The position numbers and the translations under genes are program-made. From RHKX01 sp963823565 (GTDB taxonomy: Bacteria; Actinomycetota; Thermoleophilia; Solirubrobacterales; 70-9): a stretch of DNA of 64,000 nucleotides. Numbering within the stretch: the stretch's first letter is position 1; each line of letters starts with the position of its first letter. Of this stretch, positions 25,804 through 37,768 are shown piece by piece. The notes under the pieces are model-generated. The model saw only the letters and a program-made list of their open reading frames with translations. It had not been told where the DNA came from and searched no databases. The stretch is taken from NCBI GenBank assembly GCA_963823565.1, contig CAWGLR010000003.1:1178001-1242000 (forward strand), given 5' to 3'.

Positions 25804-26816
25804 CGTCATCGCTCGGTGCTGCTCGCGGTCGCGGGACTCGCCGCTACCCTGATGCCGGCCGCCGCCTCCGCGCAGCTTCCGCGGGCTTCTCCGACCACGG
25901 GGATCCGCCCAACGCCTGCGGGGACCCGCCGCGCGAGGGCGGCGCGCTTCGCGCCCAGGACATCCTCACCGACGGCGACCGGCTCGGGCTGAGCGGGACC
26001 ATCATCCGCGTCAATCCCGACACCGGCGCGCCGCTGCCCGACAATCCGAGCACGGCGCCGGGCAACGCGGGGCGGATCTTCGCCAACGGCCTCCGCAACC
26101 CGTTCCGGCTGGCGGTCAGGCCGGGGACCGACGAGCTCTGGATCGGCGACGTCGGCTGGGGCCAGTACGAGGAGATCGACACGATGCCGCTCTCCCAGCG
26201 CTCGAACTTCGGCTGGCCCTGCTTCGAGGGAGCGGGCATCCAGCCCGACTACCAGGCCGAGCGGACCGCGATGTGCCGCTCCCTTTACGCGAACCAGACG
26301 CAGGTGACGCCGCCGTGGTTCAGCTACCAGCACAACGACCGACTCCAGCGCCGACTTCCCGGTGCCGTGGGACGGCGCTCTCTTCGCCGCCGACTACGTC
26401 CGCGGGTGCATCTGGAGCTTCCTCGCCGGTCGCGACGGGAGCCCGCGCCTGGACACCGCGGAGACGTTCCACGCCGGCGCGCTGCTCCCCGTCGAGCTCG
26501 TATCCGCGCCCGACGGCCTCCACTACCCCGATGTCTGGGGCGGCGCGGTCCACCGGATCAGCTATGACGGGCCACCGTCGAGGTGAAGGCGGTCAGCCGA
26601 CCGCGCGGGGCGCGCATCGTGCTCGCCGGGCGCGTGCTGAACGTCCAGCCCCTGACCCTGAAGCGGGGGGCGTCCTACCGCCTGGCGGCTCCGCGGACGC
26701 TGAAGAAGGGGAAGCGGAAGCTCTTCTTCCACCGTTGGTCCGACAACGGGCGGCGGATCCATCCGATCACCGCCAAGCGCGATCGCAAGCTGCGCGCGGT
26801 CTATCGCAAGCGCTGA
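25804..26816 (+). pseudogene. Decayed secreted glucose/sorbosone-dehydrogenase-like gene
   Basis: Pieces of one protein lie in alternating frames. A signal peptide (RSVLLAVAGLAATLMPAAAS) lies at 25813-25872. A body segment beginning NACGDPP and containing IIRVNPDTGAPLPDNP, NGLRNPFRLAVRPGT and IGDVGWGQYEEID runs to about 26340. A shifted segment DGALFAADYVRGCIWSFLAG runs to 26586, and a basic C-terminal beta-domain follows in the first frame (26583-26816). The typical propeller start, well over 100 residues between signal and NACGDPP, is missing. At least three frame changes plus an internal deletion make it non-functional. The intact relatives are PQQ-dependent sugar dehydrogenase propellers. 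Confidence 0.8.
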
Positions 26817-26962
26817 GCTCGCGGCCGCACGGCAGCCGGCATCTGTACTCTCCCGCCGGAATCCACAATCCGAAACCAACGGGTCGTCAACTCGCGGGAC
26901 CTGGCAGACAGCTCACCCGCGCCGAGAATGGACGCGACGGCCCCGGAAGGAAAACGAAATAC

Positions 26963-29230
<2,268 letters not shown>

Positions 29231-29231
29231 G

Positions 29232-30512
29232 ATGCCCCTTCCCGAAGGCGTCGAGCTGACCGAGCTGGACGGCGGCCTCAAGGTCGTCACCGAGTCCGTG
29301 CCCGGCGTGCGCTCGGTCGCCCTCGGGCTCTGGGTTCGGACCGGATCCCGTGACGAGACGCCGGCGCAGGCCGGCGTCTCGCATTTCCTCGAGCACCTGC
29401 TGTTCAAGGGGACCAAGCGGTACTCGGCGATCGAGATCTCCGAGTACTTCGACGGCCTCGGCGCGGCGACCAACGCCGCGACGAGCAAGGAGACGACCCA
29501 CCTGTACTCGCGGTTCCTCGACGAACACACCGAGGCCGCGCTCGACCTGCTGGCCGAGATGTTCCTGAAGCCGACGTTCCCGGACATCGACTCCGAGCGG
29601 CAGGTCGTGATCGAGGAGATCGCGATGTACGAGGACGAGCCCTCCGATCGCGTCCACGACGTGCTCGCCGACGCGATCTTCGGCGACCACCCGCTCGGGC
29701 GCCGGGTCCTCGGCACCGCCGAGGTGATCGGCTCGATCGCGATCCCCGACATCTCCGCCTACCACCAGGCGCGCTACCGCGGCTCGAACCTGGTCGTCTC
29801 CGCCGCCGGGCACCTCGAGCACGAGCGGATCGTCGAGCTGGTCAAGGGCCACTTCGACCCGCCCGCCGGGGAGGTCCCGCACGGAAACGGCGATGGCGCC
29901 GAGCACGCGGCTCGGCTCTGCTTCTACCCGAAGGAGACCGAGCAGTACCACATCTGCTTCGGGGCGCCGGGGATCTCGCGGAGCGACGATCGCCGTTTCG
30001 CCCTCAGCGTCATGGACACCGTCTTCGGTGGGTCGTCCTCCTCGCGGCTGTTCCGCGAGGTGCGCGAGAAGCGCGGCCTCGCCTATGCGGTCGGCTCCTA
30101 CTCGGAGCAGTTCGCCGACAGCGGCACCGTCGCGATGTACGTCGGCACCCGCGAGGACAACGTCGAGGAGGCCTGCGAGATCATCGGCCGCGAGCTCGAG
30201 TCGATCCGCGCCGACGGCGTCTCCGGCGAGGAGCTCGACCGCGCCAAGGAGCACGTCAAGGGCCGGCTCGTCCTCGCGCTCGAGTCGACCTCGGCGCGGA
30301 TGTCGCGCAACGCTCGCTCGACGCTCTTCGACATCCCGCTCCTCTCGATCGACGAGCTGATTGAGCGCACGGACGCGGTCACCCGCGAGGACGTCTGCGA
30401 GCTCGCGGCCGAGCTCTACGCGCCCGAGCTCATCTCCGCCGCCTGCATCGGCGCCGACGAGGACCGGTTCCGTGACGCCGTCTCTCCGGTGAGCGCGGCG
30501 CTGGTCGCGTAG
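29232..30512 (+). CDS. M16-family zinc metallopeptidase
   Basis: 426 residues. The inverted zinc motif HFLEH (H51, E54, H55) is followed by the downstream glutamate in VVIEEIAMYED, as in PqqL/mitochondrial-processing-peptidase-like enzymes. The second, non-catalytic half contains the substrate-binding FGGSSSSRLFREVREKRGLAY motif. Two such domains form a clamshell that degrades peptides. ATG 29232 begins 1 nt after the pnp stop. The pnp-M16 pair is common in Gram-positive and actinobacterial genomes. No signal peptide is present, so it acts in the cytoplasm. Confidence 0.93.
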   Translation: MPLPEGVELTELDGGLKVVTESVPGVRSVALGLWVRTGSRDETPAQAGVSHFLEHLLFKGTKRYSAIEISEYFDGLGAATNAATSKETTHLYSRFLDEHTEAALDLLAEMFLKPTFPDIDSERQVVIEEIAMYEDEPSDRVHDVLADAIFGDHPLGRRVLGTAEVIGSIAIPDISAYHQARYRGSNLVVSAAGHLEHERIVELVKGHFDPPAGEVPHGNGDGAEHAARLCFYPKETEQYHICFGAPGISRSDDRRFALSVMDTVFGGSSSSRLFREVREKRGLAYAVGSYSEQFADSGTVAMYVGTREDNVEEACEIIGRELESIRADGVSGEELDRAKEHVKGRLVLALESTSARMSRNARSTLFDIPLLSIDELIERTDAVTREDVCELAAELYAPELISAACIGADEDRFRDAVSPVSAALVA

Positions 30513-30531
30513 ACCGATGTGGCGCTCCGAA

Positions 30532-30537
30532 TAACCT
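30532..30537 (+). promoter_or_regulatory. Candidate -10 hexamer for dapB
   Basis: TAACCT, 6 nt before ATG 30544; no Shine-Dalgarno. Confidence 0.4.
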
Positions 30538-30543
30538 CCGCCA

Positions 30544-31236
30544 ATGCCTGAGGACCCCGTCAGAGTCGCCGTCGCCGGCGCCGCCGGGCGCATGGGCGCG
30601 ACCGTCTGCGAGGCGGTCGGGGCCGCCGACGGGCTGGAGCTGAGCGGCCGCGCCGACCCCGCCCTCGACACCGTGCTCGCCGGCGTCCTCGAGGACGCCG
30701 ACGTCGTCGTCGACTTCACCGTCCCCGACCAGGCGCTCGGGAACGCCGCACAGTGCCTGGAGGCCGGGGTCAGCGTCGTCGTCGGCACGACGGGCTTCGA
30801 CCTCGACGAGCTGCGCGCGACGGCGGAGCGGACGTGGGATGGGGGCCGCGGGCCGCGGGCATTCGTCGCGCCGAACTTCGCGATCGGGGCCGTCCTGATG
30901 ATGGAGCTCGGCCAGCGGGTCGCCGAGCACATGCCGGAGGTCGAGATCATCGAGCTCCACCACGACCGCAAGCTCGACAAGCCGTCGGGCACCGCGGCCC
31001 GGACAGCCGAGCTCCTGCGCGACGCGGGGGCGAACGTGCACGAGCCGATCCACTCGGTGCGGCTGCCGGGGCTGGTCGCCCACCAGGAACTGCTGTTCGG
31101 CGGCGAGGGTCAGACTCTGACGATCCGCCACGACTCGATCGACCGGGCGTCGTTCATGCCGGGCGTCGTGCTCGCTTGCCGGCGGGTCGGCTCGCTCCCC
31201 GAGCCGCTGACGGTCGGGCTCGAAGCGCTGCTGTAG
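30544..31236 (+). CDS. dapB: 4-hydroxy-tetrahydrodipicolinate reductase
   Basis: 230 residues, second DAP-pathway enzyme. The NAD(P)H-binding GAAGRMG motif lies at 12-18. VVDFTVPDQAL and VVGTTGFD follow, then the catalytic and substrate-binding ELHHDRKLDKPSGTA signature near 138-152. SFMPGVVLACR near the C-terminus matches the family closing motif. It is a little shorter than the E. coli enzyme (273) and similar in size to the compact actinobacterial form. dapA lies one gene downstream. Confidence 0.95.
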   Translation: MPEDPVRVAVAGAAGRMGATVCEAVGAADGLELSGRADPALDTVLAGVLEDADVVVDFTVPDQALGNAAQCLEAGVSVVVGTTGFDLDELRATAERTWDGGRGPRAFVAPNFAIGAVLMMELGQRVAEHMPEVEIIELHHDRKLDKPSGTAARTAELLRDAGANVHEPIHSVRLPGLVAHQELLFGGEGQTLTIRHDSIDRASFMPGVVLACRRVGSLPEPLTVGLEALL

Positions 31237-31321
31237 ATGACCGACCCGCGTCCCGCCGCCGATAGTCTGGCTGACCCCACCTTCGCCGCGCCCGCCGCGG
31301 CCCACCCCACTAGGAGATGAC

Positions 31322-32785
31322 GTGAGCGACGATCTGGCACGGATGGACGCGACTGCGCAGGCCGAGCTCGTGAGCTCGGGCGAGGCGTCGCCGGCGGAGC
31401 TCGTCGACGCCGCGATCGAGCGGATCGAGCGGGTCAATCCCGAGGTCAACGCGGTGATCCACGAGTTCTTCGACGAGGCCCGCGAGGCGGCCGCCGGGGA
31501 CGTGCCGGACGGCCCGTTCAAGGGCGTGCCGTTCCTGCTCAAGGACTTGGGCGCCACCTTCGCCGGCCAGCCGATGCACATGGGCTCGCGGCTCCTCAAG
31601 GAGGCCGACTTCCGCTCGCCCCTCGACACGTTCCTCGCGCAGCGATTCCGCGAGGCCGGGCTGATCACGGTGGGCAAGACGAACACGCCGGAGTTCGGGA
31701 TCGTCGCGACGACCGAGTCCGCCGCGTACGGCCCCGCGCGCAACCCCTGGGACACCGAGCGCTCCACCGGCGGCTCGAGCGGCGGCTCGGCCGCGGCGGT
31801 GGCCGCCGGACTGGTCCCGTTCGCGCATGCCAACGACGGTGGCGGCTCGATCCGGATCCCCGCCTCCAACTGCGGCCTCGTCGGGCTGAAGCCGACGCGC
31901 CAGCGGACCACCGAGGGGCCGATGGTCGGGGACAACATGGGAGGCATGACGGCTGAGCTCTGCGTCTCGCGCTCGGTCCGCGATACGGCGCGGCTGCTCG
32001 ACGCCGTCCACGGTCCCGTCCAGGGCGATCCCTACTGGGCGCCGCCTCCGGCCCGTCCCTACGTCGATGAGCTCGAGGACGAGAGCGCCGGGCTGAGGAT
32101 CGGGACGACGACCGATCCGGCCGTCGACGTCGAGGTCCAACGAGATTGCATCGACGCGGTCGCCGACGCGCAGAAGCTGCTCAGGGAGATCGGCCACGAG
32201 GTCGACGAGTCCTCCTTCGTCGACATGCTTCCTCGGGGCGAGGGCGTACCCGACATCAGCGAGACCTTCCTGACGCGGTGGTGCGCGGGCCAGGCATCGC
32301 TGCTCGCGCAGTTCGAGGTGATCCTCGGGCGGCCGATCGGCGAGGACGACGTCGAGTCGCTGACCTGGCAGCTCGCCGAGATCGGCCGCGAGCGCAGCAG
32401 CGCCCGCTACCTCCAGGACGTCGCCTTCCACCAGGGACTGAGCCGGCTCGTCGCAGGCTGGTTCATGACCGGGTACGACCTGCTCCTGCTGCCGACGATG
32501 GCCGAGGTCGCGCCGCGCATCGGCGAGATCGACACCTCCGAGCCCGACCTCGCCGCCTACTGGCGCTGCATGCCGTCGGGCGCCTTCACCGCGTTCTTCA
32601 ACGTCACCGGCCAGCCGGCGATCTCGATACCGCTCCACTGGACCGAGGAGGGCGTTCCCGTCGGCGTCCAGCTGGTCGCGCCGTTCGGCCGCGAGGACCT
32701 GCTGATCCGGGTCGCCGCCCAGATCGAGCGGGCGGCCCCGTGGAGCGACAAGACCCCACCGGTATTCGCCGGGTCGGCGGACTAA
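31322..32785 (+). CDS. Amidase (amidase signature family)
   Basis: 487 residues from GTG with AGGAG at 31312. The Ser-cisSer-Lys triad is complete: K74 in FLLKDLG, the cis-serine in GGSSGGSAAAVAAG (about 152-156), and the nucleophile S176 in NDGGGSIRIPA. The family hydrolyses amides of varied kinds, from aryl acylamides to 6-aminohexanoate dimers; substrate range cannot be predicted. It is not GatA, as there is no gatB or gatC near and the C-terminal half differs. It lies between dapB and dapA, but a role in lysine synthesis is not implied. Confidence 0.9.
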   Translation: MSDDLARMDATAQAELVSSGEASPAELVDAAIERIERVNPEVNAVIHEFFDEAREAAAGDVPDGPFKGVPFLLKDLGATFAGQPMHMGSRLLKEADFRSPLDTFLAQRFREAGLITVGKTNTPEFGIVATTESAAYGPARNPWDTERSTGGSSGGSAAAVAAGLVPFAHANDGGGSIRIPASNCGLVGLKPTRQRTTEGPMVGDNMGGMTAELCVSRSVRDTARLLDAVHGPVQGDPYWAPPPARPYVDELEDESAGLRIGTTTDPAVDVEVQRDCIDAVADAQKLLREIGHEVDESSFVDMLPRGEGVPDISETFLTRWCAGQASLLAQFEVILGRPIGEDDVESLTWQLAEIGRERSSARYLQDVAFHQGLSRLVAGWFMTGYDLLLLPTMAEVAPRIGEIDTSEPDLAAYWRCMPSGAFTAFFNVTGQPAISIPLHWTEEGVPVGVQLVAPFGREDLLIRVAAQIERAAPWSDKTPPVFAGSAD

Positions 32786-32788
32786 CCT
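32783..32788 (+). promoter_or_regulatory. Candidate -10 hexamer for dapA
   Basis: TAACCT, 7 nt before ATG 32796; it overlaps the stop codon of the amidase gene. Confidence 0.4.
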
Positions 32789-32795
32789 GCGCGCC

Positions 32796-33665
32796 ATGAC
32801 TGAGATCGGCGGTGTCCTCACCGCGATGGCGACCCCTTTCGACGATGACGGGGGAGTGGATCATCCGGCCGCCGCGCGGCTGGCGACCCACCTGCTCGAA
32901 AACGGCTCCGACGGGCTCGTCGTCGCCGGCAGCACCGGCGAGGCGGCGACGCTCGACGATGAGGAGCAGATCGGCCTGCTGCGGGCCGTCCGCGCCGAGG
33001 TCGGCGACGACGTCCTGCTGATCTGCGGCAGCGGCACCAACGACACGCGCCACTCCGTGAACCTGACCCGGGCGGCCGACGAGGCCGGAGCCGACGCGTT
33101 GCTCGTCGTCACGCCCTACTACAACAAGCCGAATCCGGCCGGGATCAGGGCGCACGTCGAAGCGATCGCCGGCGCCACCGACAAGCCGATCGTCCTCTAC
33201 AACATCCCCAGCCGTACGGTGATCAACGTCCCGCCGGACCAGCTCGCCGGGCTCGCGGCGATCGACAACGTCGTCGCGGTCAAGCAGGCCAACGACGACG
33301 AGCTCGGGCCGATCGAGGGCCTGGGCGTGCTGGCCGGCAACGACAACGTCTTCCTGCGCACCCTCGAGCTCGGGCTCGCGGGCGGCATCCTCGTCGCCTC
33401 CCACATCGTCGGGCCGCAGATGGCGGAGATGCGCGATCGCGTGGCGGCGGGCGAGCCGGAACGGGCTCGCGAGATCGACGCCGAGCTCCAGCCGCTGTAC
33501 GAGGCGCTCTCGGTGACGACGAACCCGATGCCGCTGAAGGCGGCGCTGTCGATGCTCGGGATCTGCTCGGAGCGGATGCGCCTGCCGATGGTGCGCTGCG
33601 ACGAGGGGCAGCGCGCCGTCGTCCGCTCCGCGCTCGAGCGGCTGGACCTGGTGGTAGCGGCTTGA
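32796..33665 (+). CDS. dapA: 4-hydroxy-tetrahydrodipicolinate synthase
   Basis: 289 residues, TIM-barrel class I aldolase joining pyruvate and aspartate semialdehyde. The Schiff-base lysine is K163 (VVAVKQAN), with Y135 in LYNIPSRT. The substrate loops are GSTGEAATL (46-53) and VVTPYYNKPNP (104-114). Length and motifs are standard. It overlaps the next gene rnj by 4 nt (TTGA), the frequent actinobacterial dapA-rnj pair. Confidence 0.95.
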   Translation: MTEIGGVLTAMATPFDDDGGVDHPAAARLATHLLENGSDGLVVAGSTGEAATLDDEEQIGLLRAVRAEVGDDVLLICGSGTNDTRHSVNLTRAADEAGADALLVVTPYYNKPNPAGIRAHVEAIAGATDKPIVLYNIPSRTVINVPPDQLAGLAAIDNVVAVKQANDDELGPIEGLGVLAGNDNVFLRTLELGLAGGILVASHIVGPQMAEMRDRVAAGEPERAREIDAELQPLYEALSVTTNPMPLKAALSMLGICSERMRLPMVRCDEGQRAVVRSALERLDLVVAA

Positions 33666-35335
33666 GCGCTTCGAAGCTGCGGATCCTGCCGCTCGGCGGG
33701 CTCGGCGAGATCGGCAAGAACATGGCCGTCGTCGAGCTCGACGGCCGGATCGTCGTCATCGACACCGGGCTGATGTTCCCGACGGCGGAGATGCTCGGCA
33801 TCGACCTCGTCCTGCCCGACTTCTCCTATCTGCGGGACCGGCTCGACGACATCGAGGCGATCGTGCTCACCCACGGCCACGAGGACCACGTCGGTGCGCT
33901 TCCGTTCGTGCTCCGCGAGGTCGGCATCCCGCCGGCGATCTACGGCGGCCGGCTGACGATCGGGATGGTGCGATCGAAGATCGAGGAGCACAAGCTCCGC
34001 GACGTGCCCCTTCGCGACCTCGCGCCCGGCAAGATCCAGCAGGCGGGGCCGTTCGGGATCGAGATGATCCACATGTCCCACTCGATCCCCGACGCCTGTG
34101 CGGTGGCCCTGCACACCGATCTCGGGACGGTGCTCTTCACGGGCGACTACAAGTTCGACCAGACGCCGGTCGACGGCAACCCGGCCGACTTCGCCCGGCT
34201 CGCCGCACTTGGCGCCGAGGGACTGCTCTGCCTCTGCGGCGACTCGACCAACGCGGACCGTCCTGGCGTCGCGACGTCGGAGTCGAGCGTCGGTCCGGCC
34301 CTGCTGCAGACGTTCGGGAGCTGCGAGGGCCGGATCATCGTCACCTGCTTCGCCTCCAACGTTCACCGTGTCCAGCAGGTCGTGGACGCGGCCGAGAAGC
34401 TGGGCCGCAAGGTCGCCCTCGTCGGCAGATCGATGCGCAAGAACTTCAACATCGCCTCCAACCTCGGGATCGCCCACGCCCCCGACGGACTGCTGATCCA
34501 GCCGCGCGAGATCGAGGACTACCGCGACGAGGAGGTGATCGCGATCTCCACCGGCAGCCAGGGCGAGCCGCTGTCGGCGCTGCGGCGGATGGCCCACGGC
34601 GACCACCGCGACGTCGAGCTCCACTCCGGCGACACCGTCGTCTTCTCCGCGACCCCGGTACCCGGCAACGAGCGCTCGGTGAATGAGACGATCGACCGCA
34701 TCTTCGAGATCGGCGCCCGAGTGATCACCGCCCAGGACGCCCCCATCCACGCCTCCGGTCACGGCTACCAGGAGGACATGAAGCTGATGCTCAACCTGAC
34801 GCGCCCGCGCTACGTGATGCCGGTGCACGGGGACTACAAGCGCCTGCGGCTCCACGCGGGCCTCGCGAAGTCGGTGGGCATCGACGAGGAGCGCATCTTC
34901 CAGTCGCGCAATGGAGTCCCGCTCGAGTTCGACTCCAACGGGGCCGCGAGGCTGGGCAAGGACGTCGGGGCCGGGATGATCTTCGTCGACGGGCTCGAGC
35001 TCGGGGAGCCGGACGACGCGGCGCTCCGCGATCGGCGGACCCTCTCGGCCGACGGAGTGGTGCTCGTCGCGGTGACCGTCTCCTTCGAGGACCTCGAGGT
35101 CGCCGCCGATCCCGAGATCGCCTTCCGCGGCGTCCCCTTCCGGGACGACGAGGACTCCGACCGGCTGCTCGACGAGATCGCCGACGCCGTCGAGGACAAG
35201 ATCGAGGATGCCTTCAAGGGCAAGGTCAGGGAGCCGGCGCTGATCCGCCAGGACGTCCACGACGTCGTCGCGGAGCTGGTCTTCAAGCGACTCAAGCGGC
35301 GGCCGATGGTGCTGCCGGTCGTCGTCGAGGTCTAG
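33662..35335 (+). CDS. rnj: Ribonuclease J
   Basis: 557 residues from TTG. RNase J combines 5'-3' exo- and endonuclease activity in mRNA decay and rRNA maturation. The metallo-beta-lactamase motif HGHEDH is at 71-76. MSHSIPDA, FTGDYKFD and the beta-CASP motifs (GDSTNADRPG, TCFASNVHRV, ISTGSQGEP, SGHGYQEDM, MPVHGDYKRL) follow. The C-terminal domain (about 450-557) is present in full. Together with rny and pnp in this window it gives a Gram-positive style RNA degradation set. Confidence 0.95.
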   Translation: MSASKLRILPLGGLGEIGKNMAVVELDGRIVVIDTGLMFPTAEMLGIDLVLPDFSYLRDRLDDIEAIVLTHGHEDHVGALPFVLREVGIPPAIYGGRLTIGMVRSKIEEHKLRDVPLRDLAPGKIQQAGPFGIEMIHMSHSIPDACAVALHTDLGTVLFTGDYKFDQTPVDGNPADFARLAALGAEGLLCLCGDSTNADRPGVATSESSVGPALLQTFGSCEGRIIVTCFASNVHRVQQVVDAAEKLGRKVALVGRSMRKNFNIASNLGIAHAPDGLLIQPREIEDYRDEEVIAISTGSQGEPLSALRRMAHGDHRDVELHSGDTVVFSATPVPGNERSVNETIDRIFEIGARVITAQDAPIHASGHGYQEDMKLMLNLTRPRYVMPVHGDYKRLRLHAGLAKSVGIDEERIFQSRNGVPLEFDSNGAARLGKDVGAGMIFVDGLELGEPDDAALRDRRTLSADGVVLVAVTVSFEDLEVAADPEIAFRGVPFRDDEDSDRLLDEIADAVEDKIEDAFKGKVREPALIRQDVHDVVAELVFKRLKRRPMVLPVVVEV

Positions 35336-35347
35336 ACCCGGGCGGGA

Positions 35348-35778
35348 ATGGCCTGGCCGGACCGGCACGGGCGCTGGCCGCTGGTGGCCGCGACGGCCGC
35401 GGCTCCGGTCTCGGCGGCGATGCTGGCGCGCCGCGACGCCCTCGCTCGCGACGGCGCCTGGGTCCTCTGGCTGCCGCTGCCGGCGCTGCTCTGGCACCAG
35501 ACGGAGGAGTGGGTGCGCCCCGGCGGCCTGGCACGGCGGCATGCCAGCTCGCGATGGACGTCGCCAACGCCGGTCTGCACGGCTCCCAGCTCGTGCGCGA
35601 GCGGCGGTACAACCCGGGCTCGCTGACGGCGCTGACGATGTTCCTGCCGCTCGGGGCCGCCGGGATGCGCCGGCTGCTGCGGGAGGGCCCGCGGCGCGAG
35701 GTCCTGGGCGGGGCCGGGGCGGGGCTGGCGGCCTCGGCGGCGCTGATGCTCGTGATGCGGAGGCGTGCCCGCCGCTAG
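35348..35778 (+). pseudogene. Remnant of a small HXXEE-type membrane protein
   Basis: The first half (35348-about 35540) reads WLPLPALLWHQTEEWVRPGG, with the HxxEE motif of a small helical membrane family. The continuation VANAGLHGSQLVRERRYNPG and a C-terminal hydrophobic pair lie in another frame up to the TAG at 35778. The normal family has a middle stretch of roughly 50-60 residues between these parts that is absent. An internal deletion with frame change explains this best. The family assignment rests on the motif and is moderately sure. The stop shares CTAG with the convergent DUF445 gene. Confidence 0.6.
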
Positions 35779-37049
35779 CCGAAGATCGCCAGGTGCAGGA
35801 GGCCGCCGCCGAAGCCGAGGACGGCGCCGTGGAGGTAGAGCAGCCACTCGTCCTCCTTGATCACCGTCCGCAGCATCTCCGAGAAGTCGCGGGAGGGCAT
35901 GTCCTCCATCCGGTCGGTGATCAACGCTTCGATCGCGCCTCCCTGTGCCCGGTTGAAGGCCGGATCGTCGAGCGGGGTCATCGTGTAGTCGACCGCCTCG
36001 GTCGCGACCGTCTCGCGGATCGAGTCGTAGCTGCGGCCGCCGACCGCGACGCGCACCGGTAGGCGAAGCGAGCCGCTGGCACGGTCGATCGCCGGCCGCA
36101 GCGACTCGCGGATCAGCTTCCGGGTGCGGTCCGACTGGCGACCCTCGAGCATCTCGCGGCCGAGGTTGGAGAGCGTCAGGACGTCGGCGGCGATGACGCG
36201 GGAGTAGCTGCGCGCGACCTCCTTCTGCCGCCGCAGGAAGAGCCCGTGGAAGCGAATGGGGCCGACGCGCCGCTCCTCGACCGGCTCGAAGATCATCAGG
36301 ATCGCCACCAGGTTCGTGACGTAGCCGATGATCACGCCGGCGATCGGCAGCAGCCACCACGCGTGGAAGAGGACCTCGGTGACGATCGCGGTCGGGATGC
36401 CGAGCAGCAGGCCGAACCAGAACCCGAAGTTGACGATGAACCGCAGCTCCCTGCGCCCGATCTCGAGGAAGATGCGGTTCGCGAGCTCGGGCCGCTCCTC
36501 CATCTGCCTGATCACCATCAGCTTCACGTCCATCAGGTGGTCGATGTCGCGGCCGATCCCGTCGGTGACGCCGCGGACGACGTCGGGGAGCTGCTCCTGC
36601 ACCCGCGCGTGGACCGCCTCCCGCACCCGCGGCGGCAGCTCGTTCCACAGCTCCGGCCGCTCGCGCTGCATCGTCCGCTCGACGAGGTCGCGGATGTCGC
36701 CCCGCGAGCTGTCGACGATGTGCTCGGCGATCCTGTCGGGCTCGAGGCTCTCGTAGAACTCCTTCGGGCTGCCGAGCTTGGCGATCCCCTTGTCGACAGC
36801 GATCGACCCCATCTTCGCCGCCCGGCTCGGGACGATTCCCTGCCAGCCGACCCCTCCGTGGGTGAACCCCAGCGGCACCTGCCGGACGCGGCGGGGGAAG
36901 AACCGCGCCAGCATCGCCAGCCCCGGCACCCGGATCCCCCGGAACTCCACCGGGTAGAAGAGCATCAACACGCCGGACCAGTTGGTCACGTACCCGATCG
37001 CCCCGGTGAACAGGGGCACGGTGAGCAGGCTGATCAGCTCCGAGTCCAC
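35775..37049 (-). CDS. DUF445 family membrane protein
   Basis: 424 residues. An N-terminal membrane segment with GAIGYVTNWSGVLMLFYPVEF and a second, central hydrophobic block (FGFWFGLLLGIPTAIVTEVL, IIGYVTNLVAILMIFEP) each carry the DUF445 GYxTN motif. The C-terminus ends in a hydrophobic stretch LHGAVLGFGGGLLHLAIF. Between the membrane parts lie soluble helical regions. Function is not established for the family; some members are linked to envelope or sporulation. It is divergent from the GFA gene and tail-to-tail with the HXXEE remnant (shared CTAG). Confidence 0.85.
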   Translation of the reverse strand: MDSELISLLTVPLFTGAIGYVTNWSGVLMLFYPVEFRGIRVPGLAMLARFFPRRVRQVPLGFTHGGVGWQGIVPSRAAKMGSIAVDKGIAKLGSPKEFYESLEPDRIAEHIVDSSRGDIRDLVERTMQRERPELWNELPPRVREAVHARVQEQLPDVVRGVTDGIGRDIDHLMDVKLMVIRQMEERPELANRIFLEIGRRELRFIVNFGFWFGLLLGIPTAIVTEVLFHAWWLLPIAGVIIGYVTNLVAILMIFEPVEERRVGPIRFHGLFLRRQKEVARSYSRVIAADVLTLSNLGREMLEGRQSDRTRKLIRESLRPAIDRASGSLRLPVRVAVGGRSYDSIRETVATEAVDYTMTPLDDPAFNRAQGGAIEALITDRMEDMPSRDFSEMLRTVIKEDEWLLYLHGAVLGFGGGLLHLAIFG

Positions 37050-37195
37050 AGCCTGCCCGTTCCCCGTTCCGCCACCGCAGGCCCAGCATATGGCGGGGGA
37101 GGGGGAGGTGACGAAGGTCGCCCGGGCCGGCCTCCTCGTCCCGGTGGTAGCTTGGGCGCAGGCGGATCATGCAACGCCCAAGAGAGGGGGCCGTT

Positions 37196-37585
37196 ATGTC
37201 CGAAGCGCTCAAGGGGTCATGCCTCTGCGGCGGCGTCGAGTACGAGGTTCGCGATCCGGAGGCGCTGGGCTACTGTCACTGCACGCGCTGTCAGCGGTGG
37301 ACGGGCTCGAGCCTCGCCGGGGTCGTCGTGCCCAGGGAGAACTTCACGTTCACCAAGGGCGAGGACCTCGTCACCACCTACGAGAGCGAGTTCGCCCCGC
37401 GCAACTTCTGCAGCCGGTGCGGATCGAGCATCTACGACGACCTCGGCGAGAAGTACTTCGTCGCCGCCGGCCTGATGCGGGACCTCGACCTCGATCCGAG
37501 CTTCCACCTCCAGGTCGCCTACAAGGCGAGCTGGCATCAGATCGGAGACGACGCTCCGCAGTACGCCGAGAACCCGCCGGGCTGA
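37196..37585 (+). CDS. GFA / CENP-V domain protein
   Basis: 129 residues. Cysteines follow the GFA pattern: CLCGGVEYEV near 9-18, CHCTRCQRWTG near 36-46 and FCSRCGSSIY near 78-87, building two zinc sites. The family includes so-called glutathione-dependent formaldehyde-activating enzymes, but the actual activity of most members is unknown. ATG 37196 is preferred over the earlier in-frame ATG at 37169 because GAGAGGGGG lies just before it. It stands alone, upstream of a long gene-free region. Confidence 0.88.
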   Translation: MSEALKGSCLCGGVEYEVRDPEALGYCHCTRCQRWTGSSLAGVVVPRENFTFTKGEDLVTTYESEFAPRNFCSRCGSSIYDDLGEKYFVAAGLMRDLDLDPSFHLQVAYKASWHQIGDDAPQYAENPPG

Positions 37586-37768
37586 GCTGGTCAGGGGCAG
37601 TGGGGGGAGGGCACGGGCCTCCCAGGGCCGCCTCCGGCGGTCTCCCTCGCACCCTGCGGCCTGGCGGCCGCGGGTGCATGCCGGAGTTCGGCCCGCCCCC
37701 TCGCCCCACCGCCTAGATGGCCGGGGGACCGGCGCGAGCGATGCGGCGTCAGCCGCAAGCGAGCGGGG

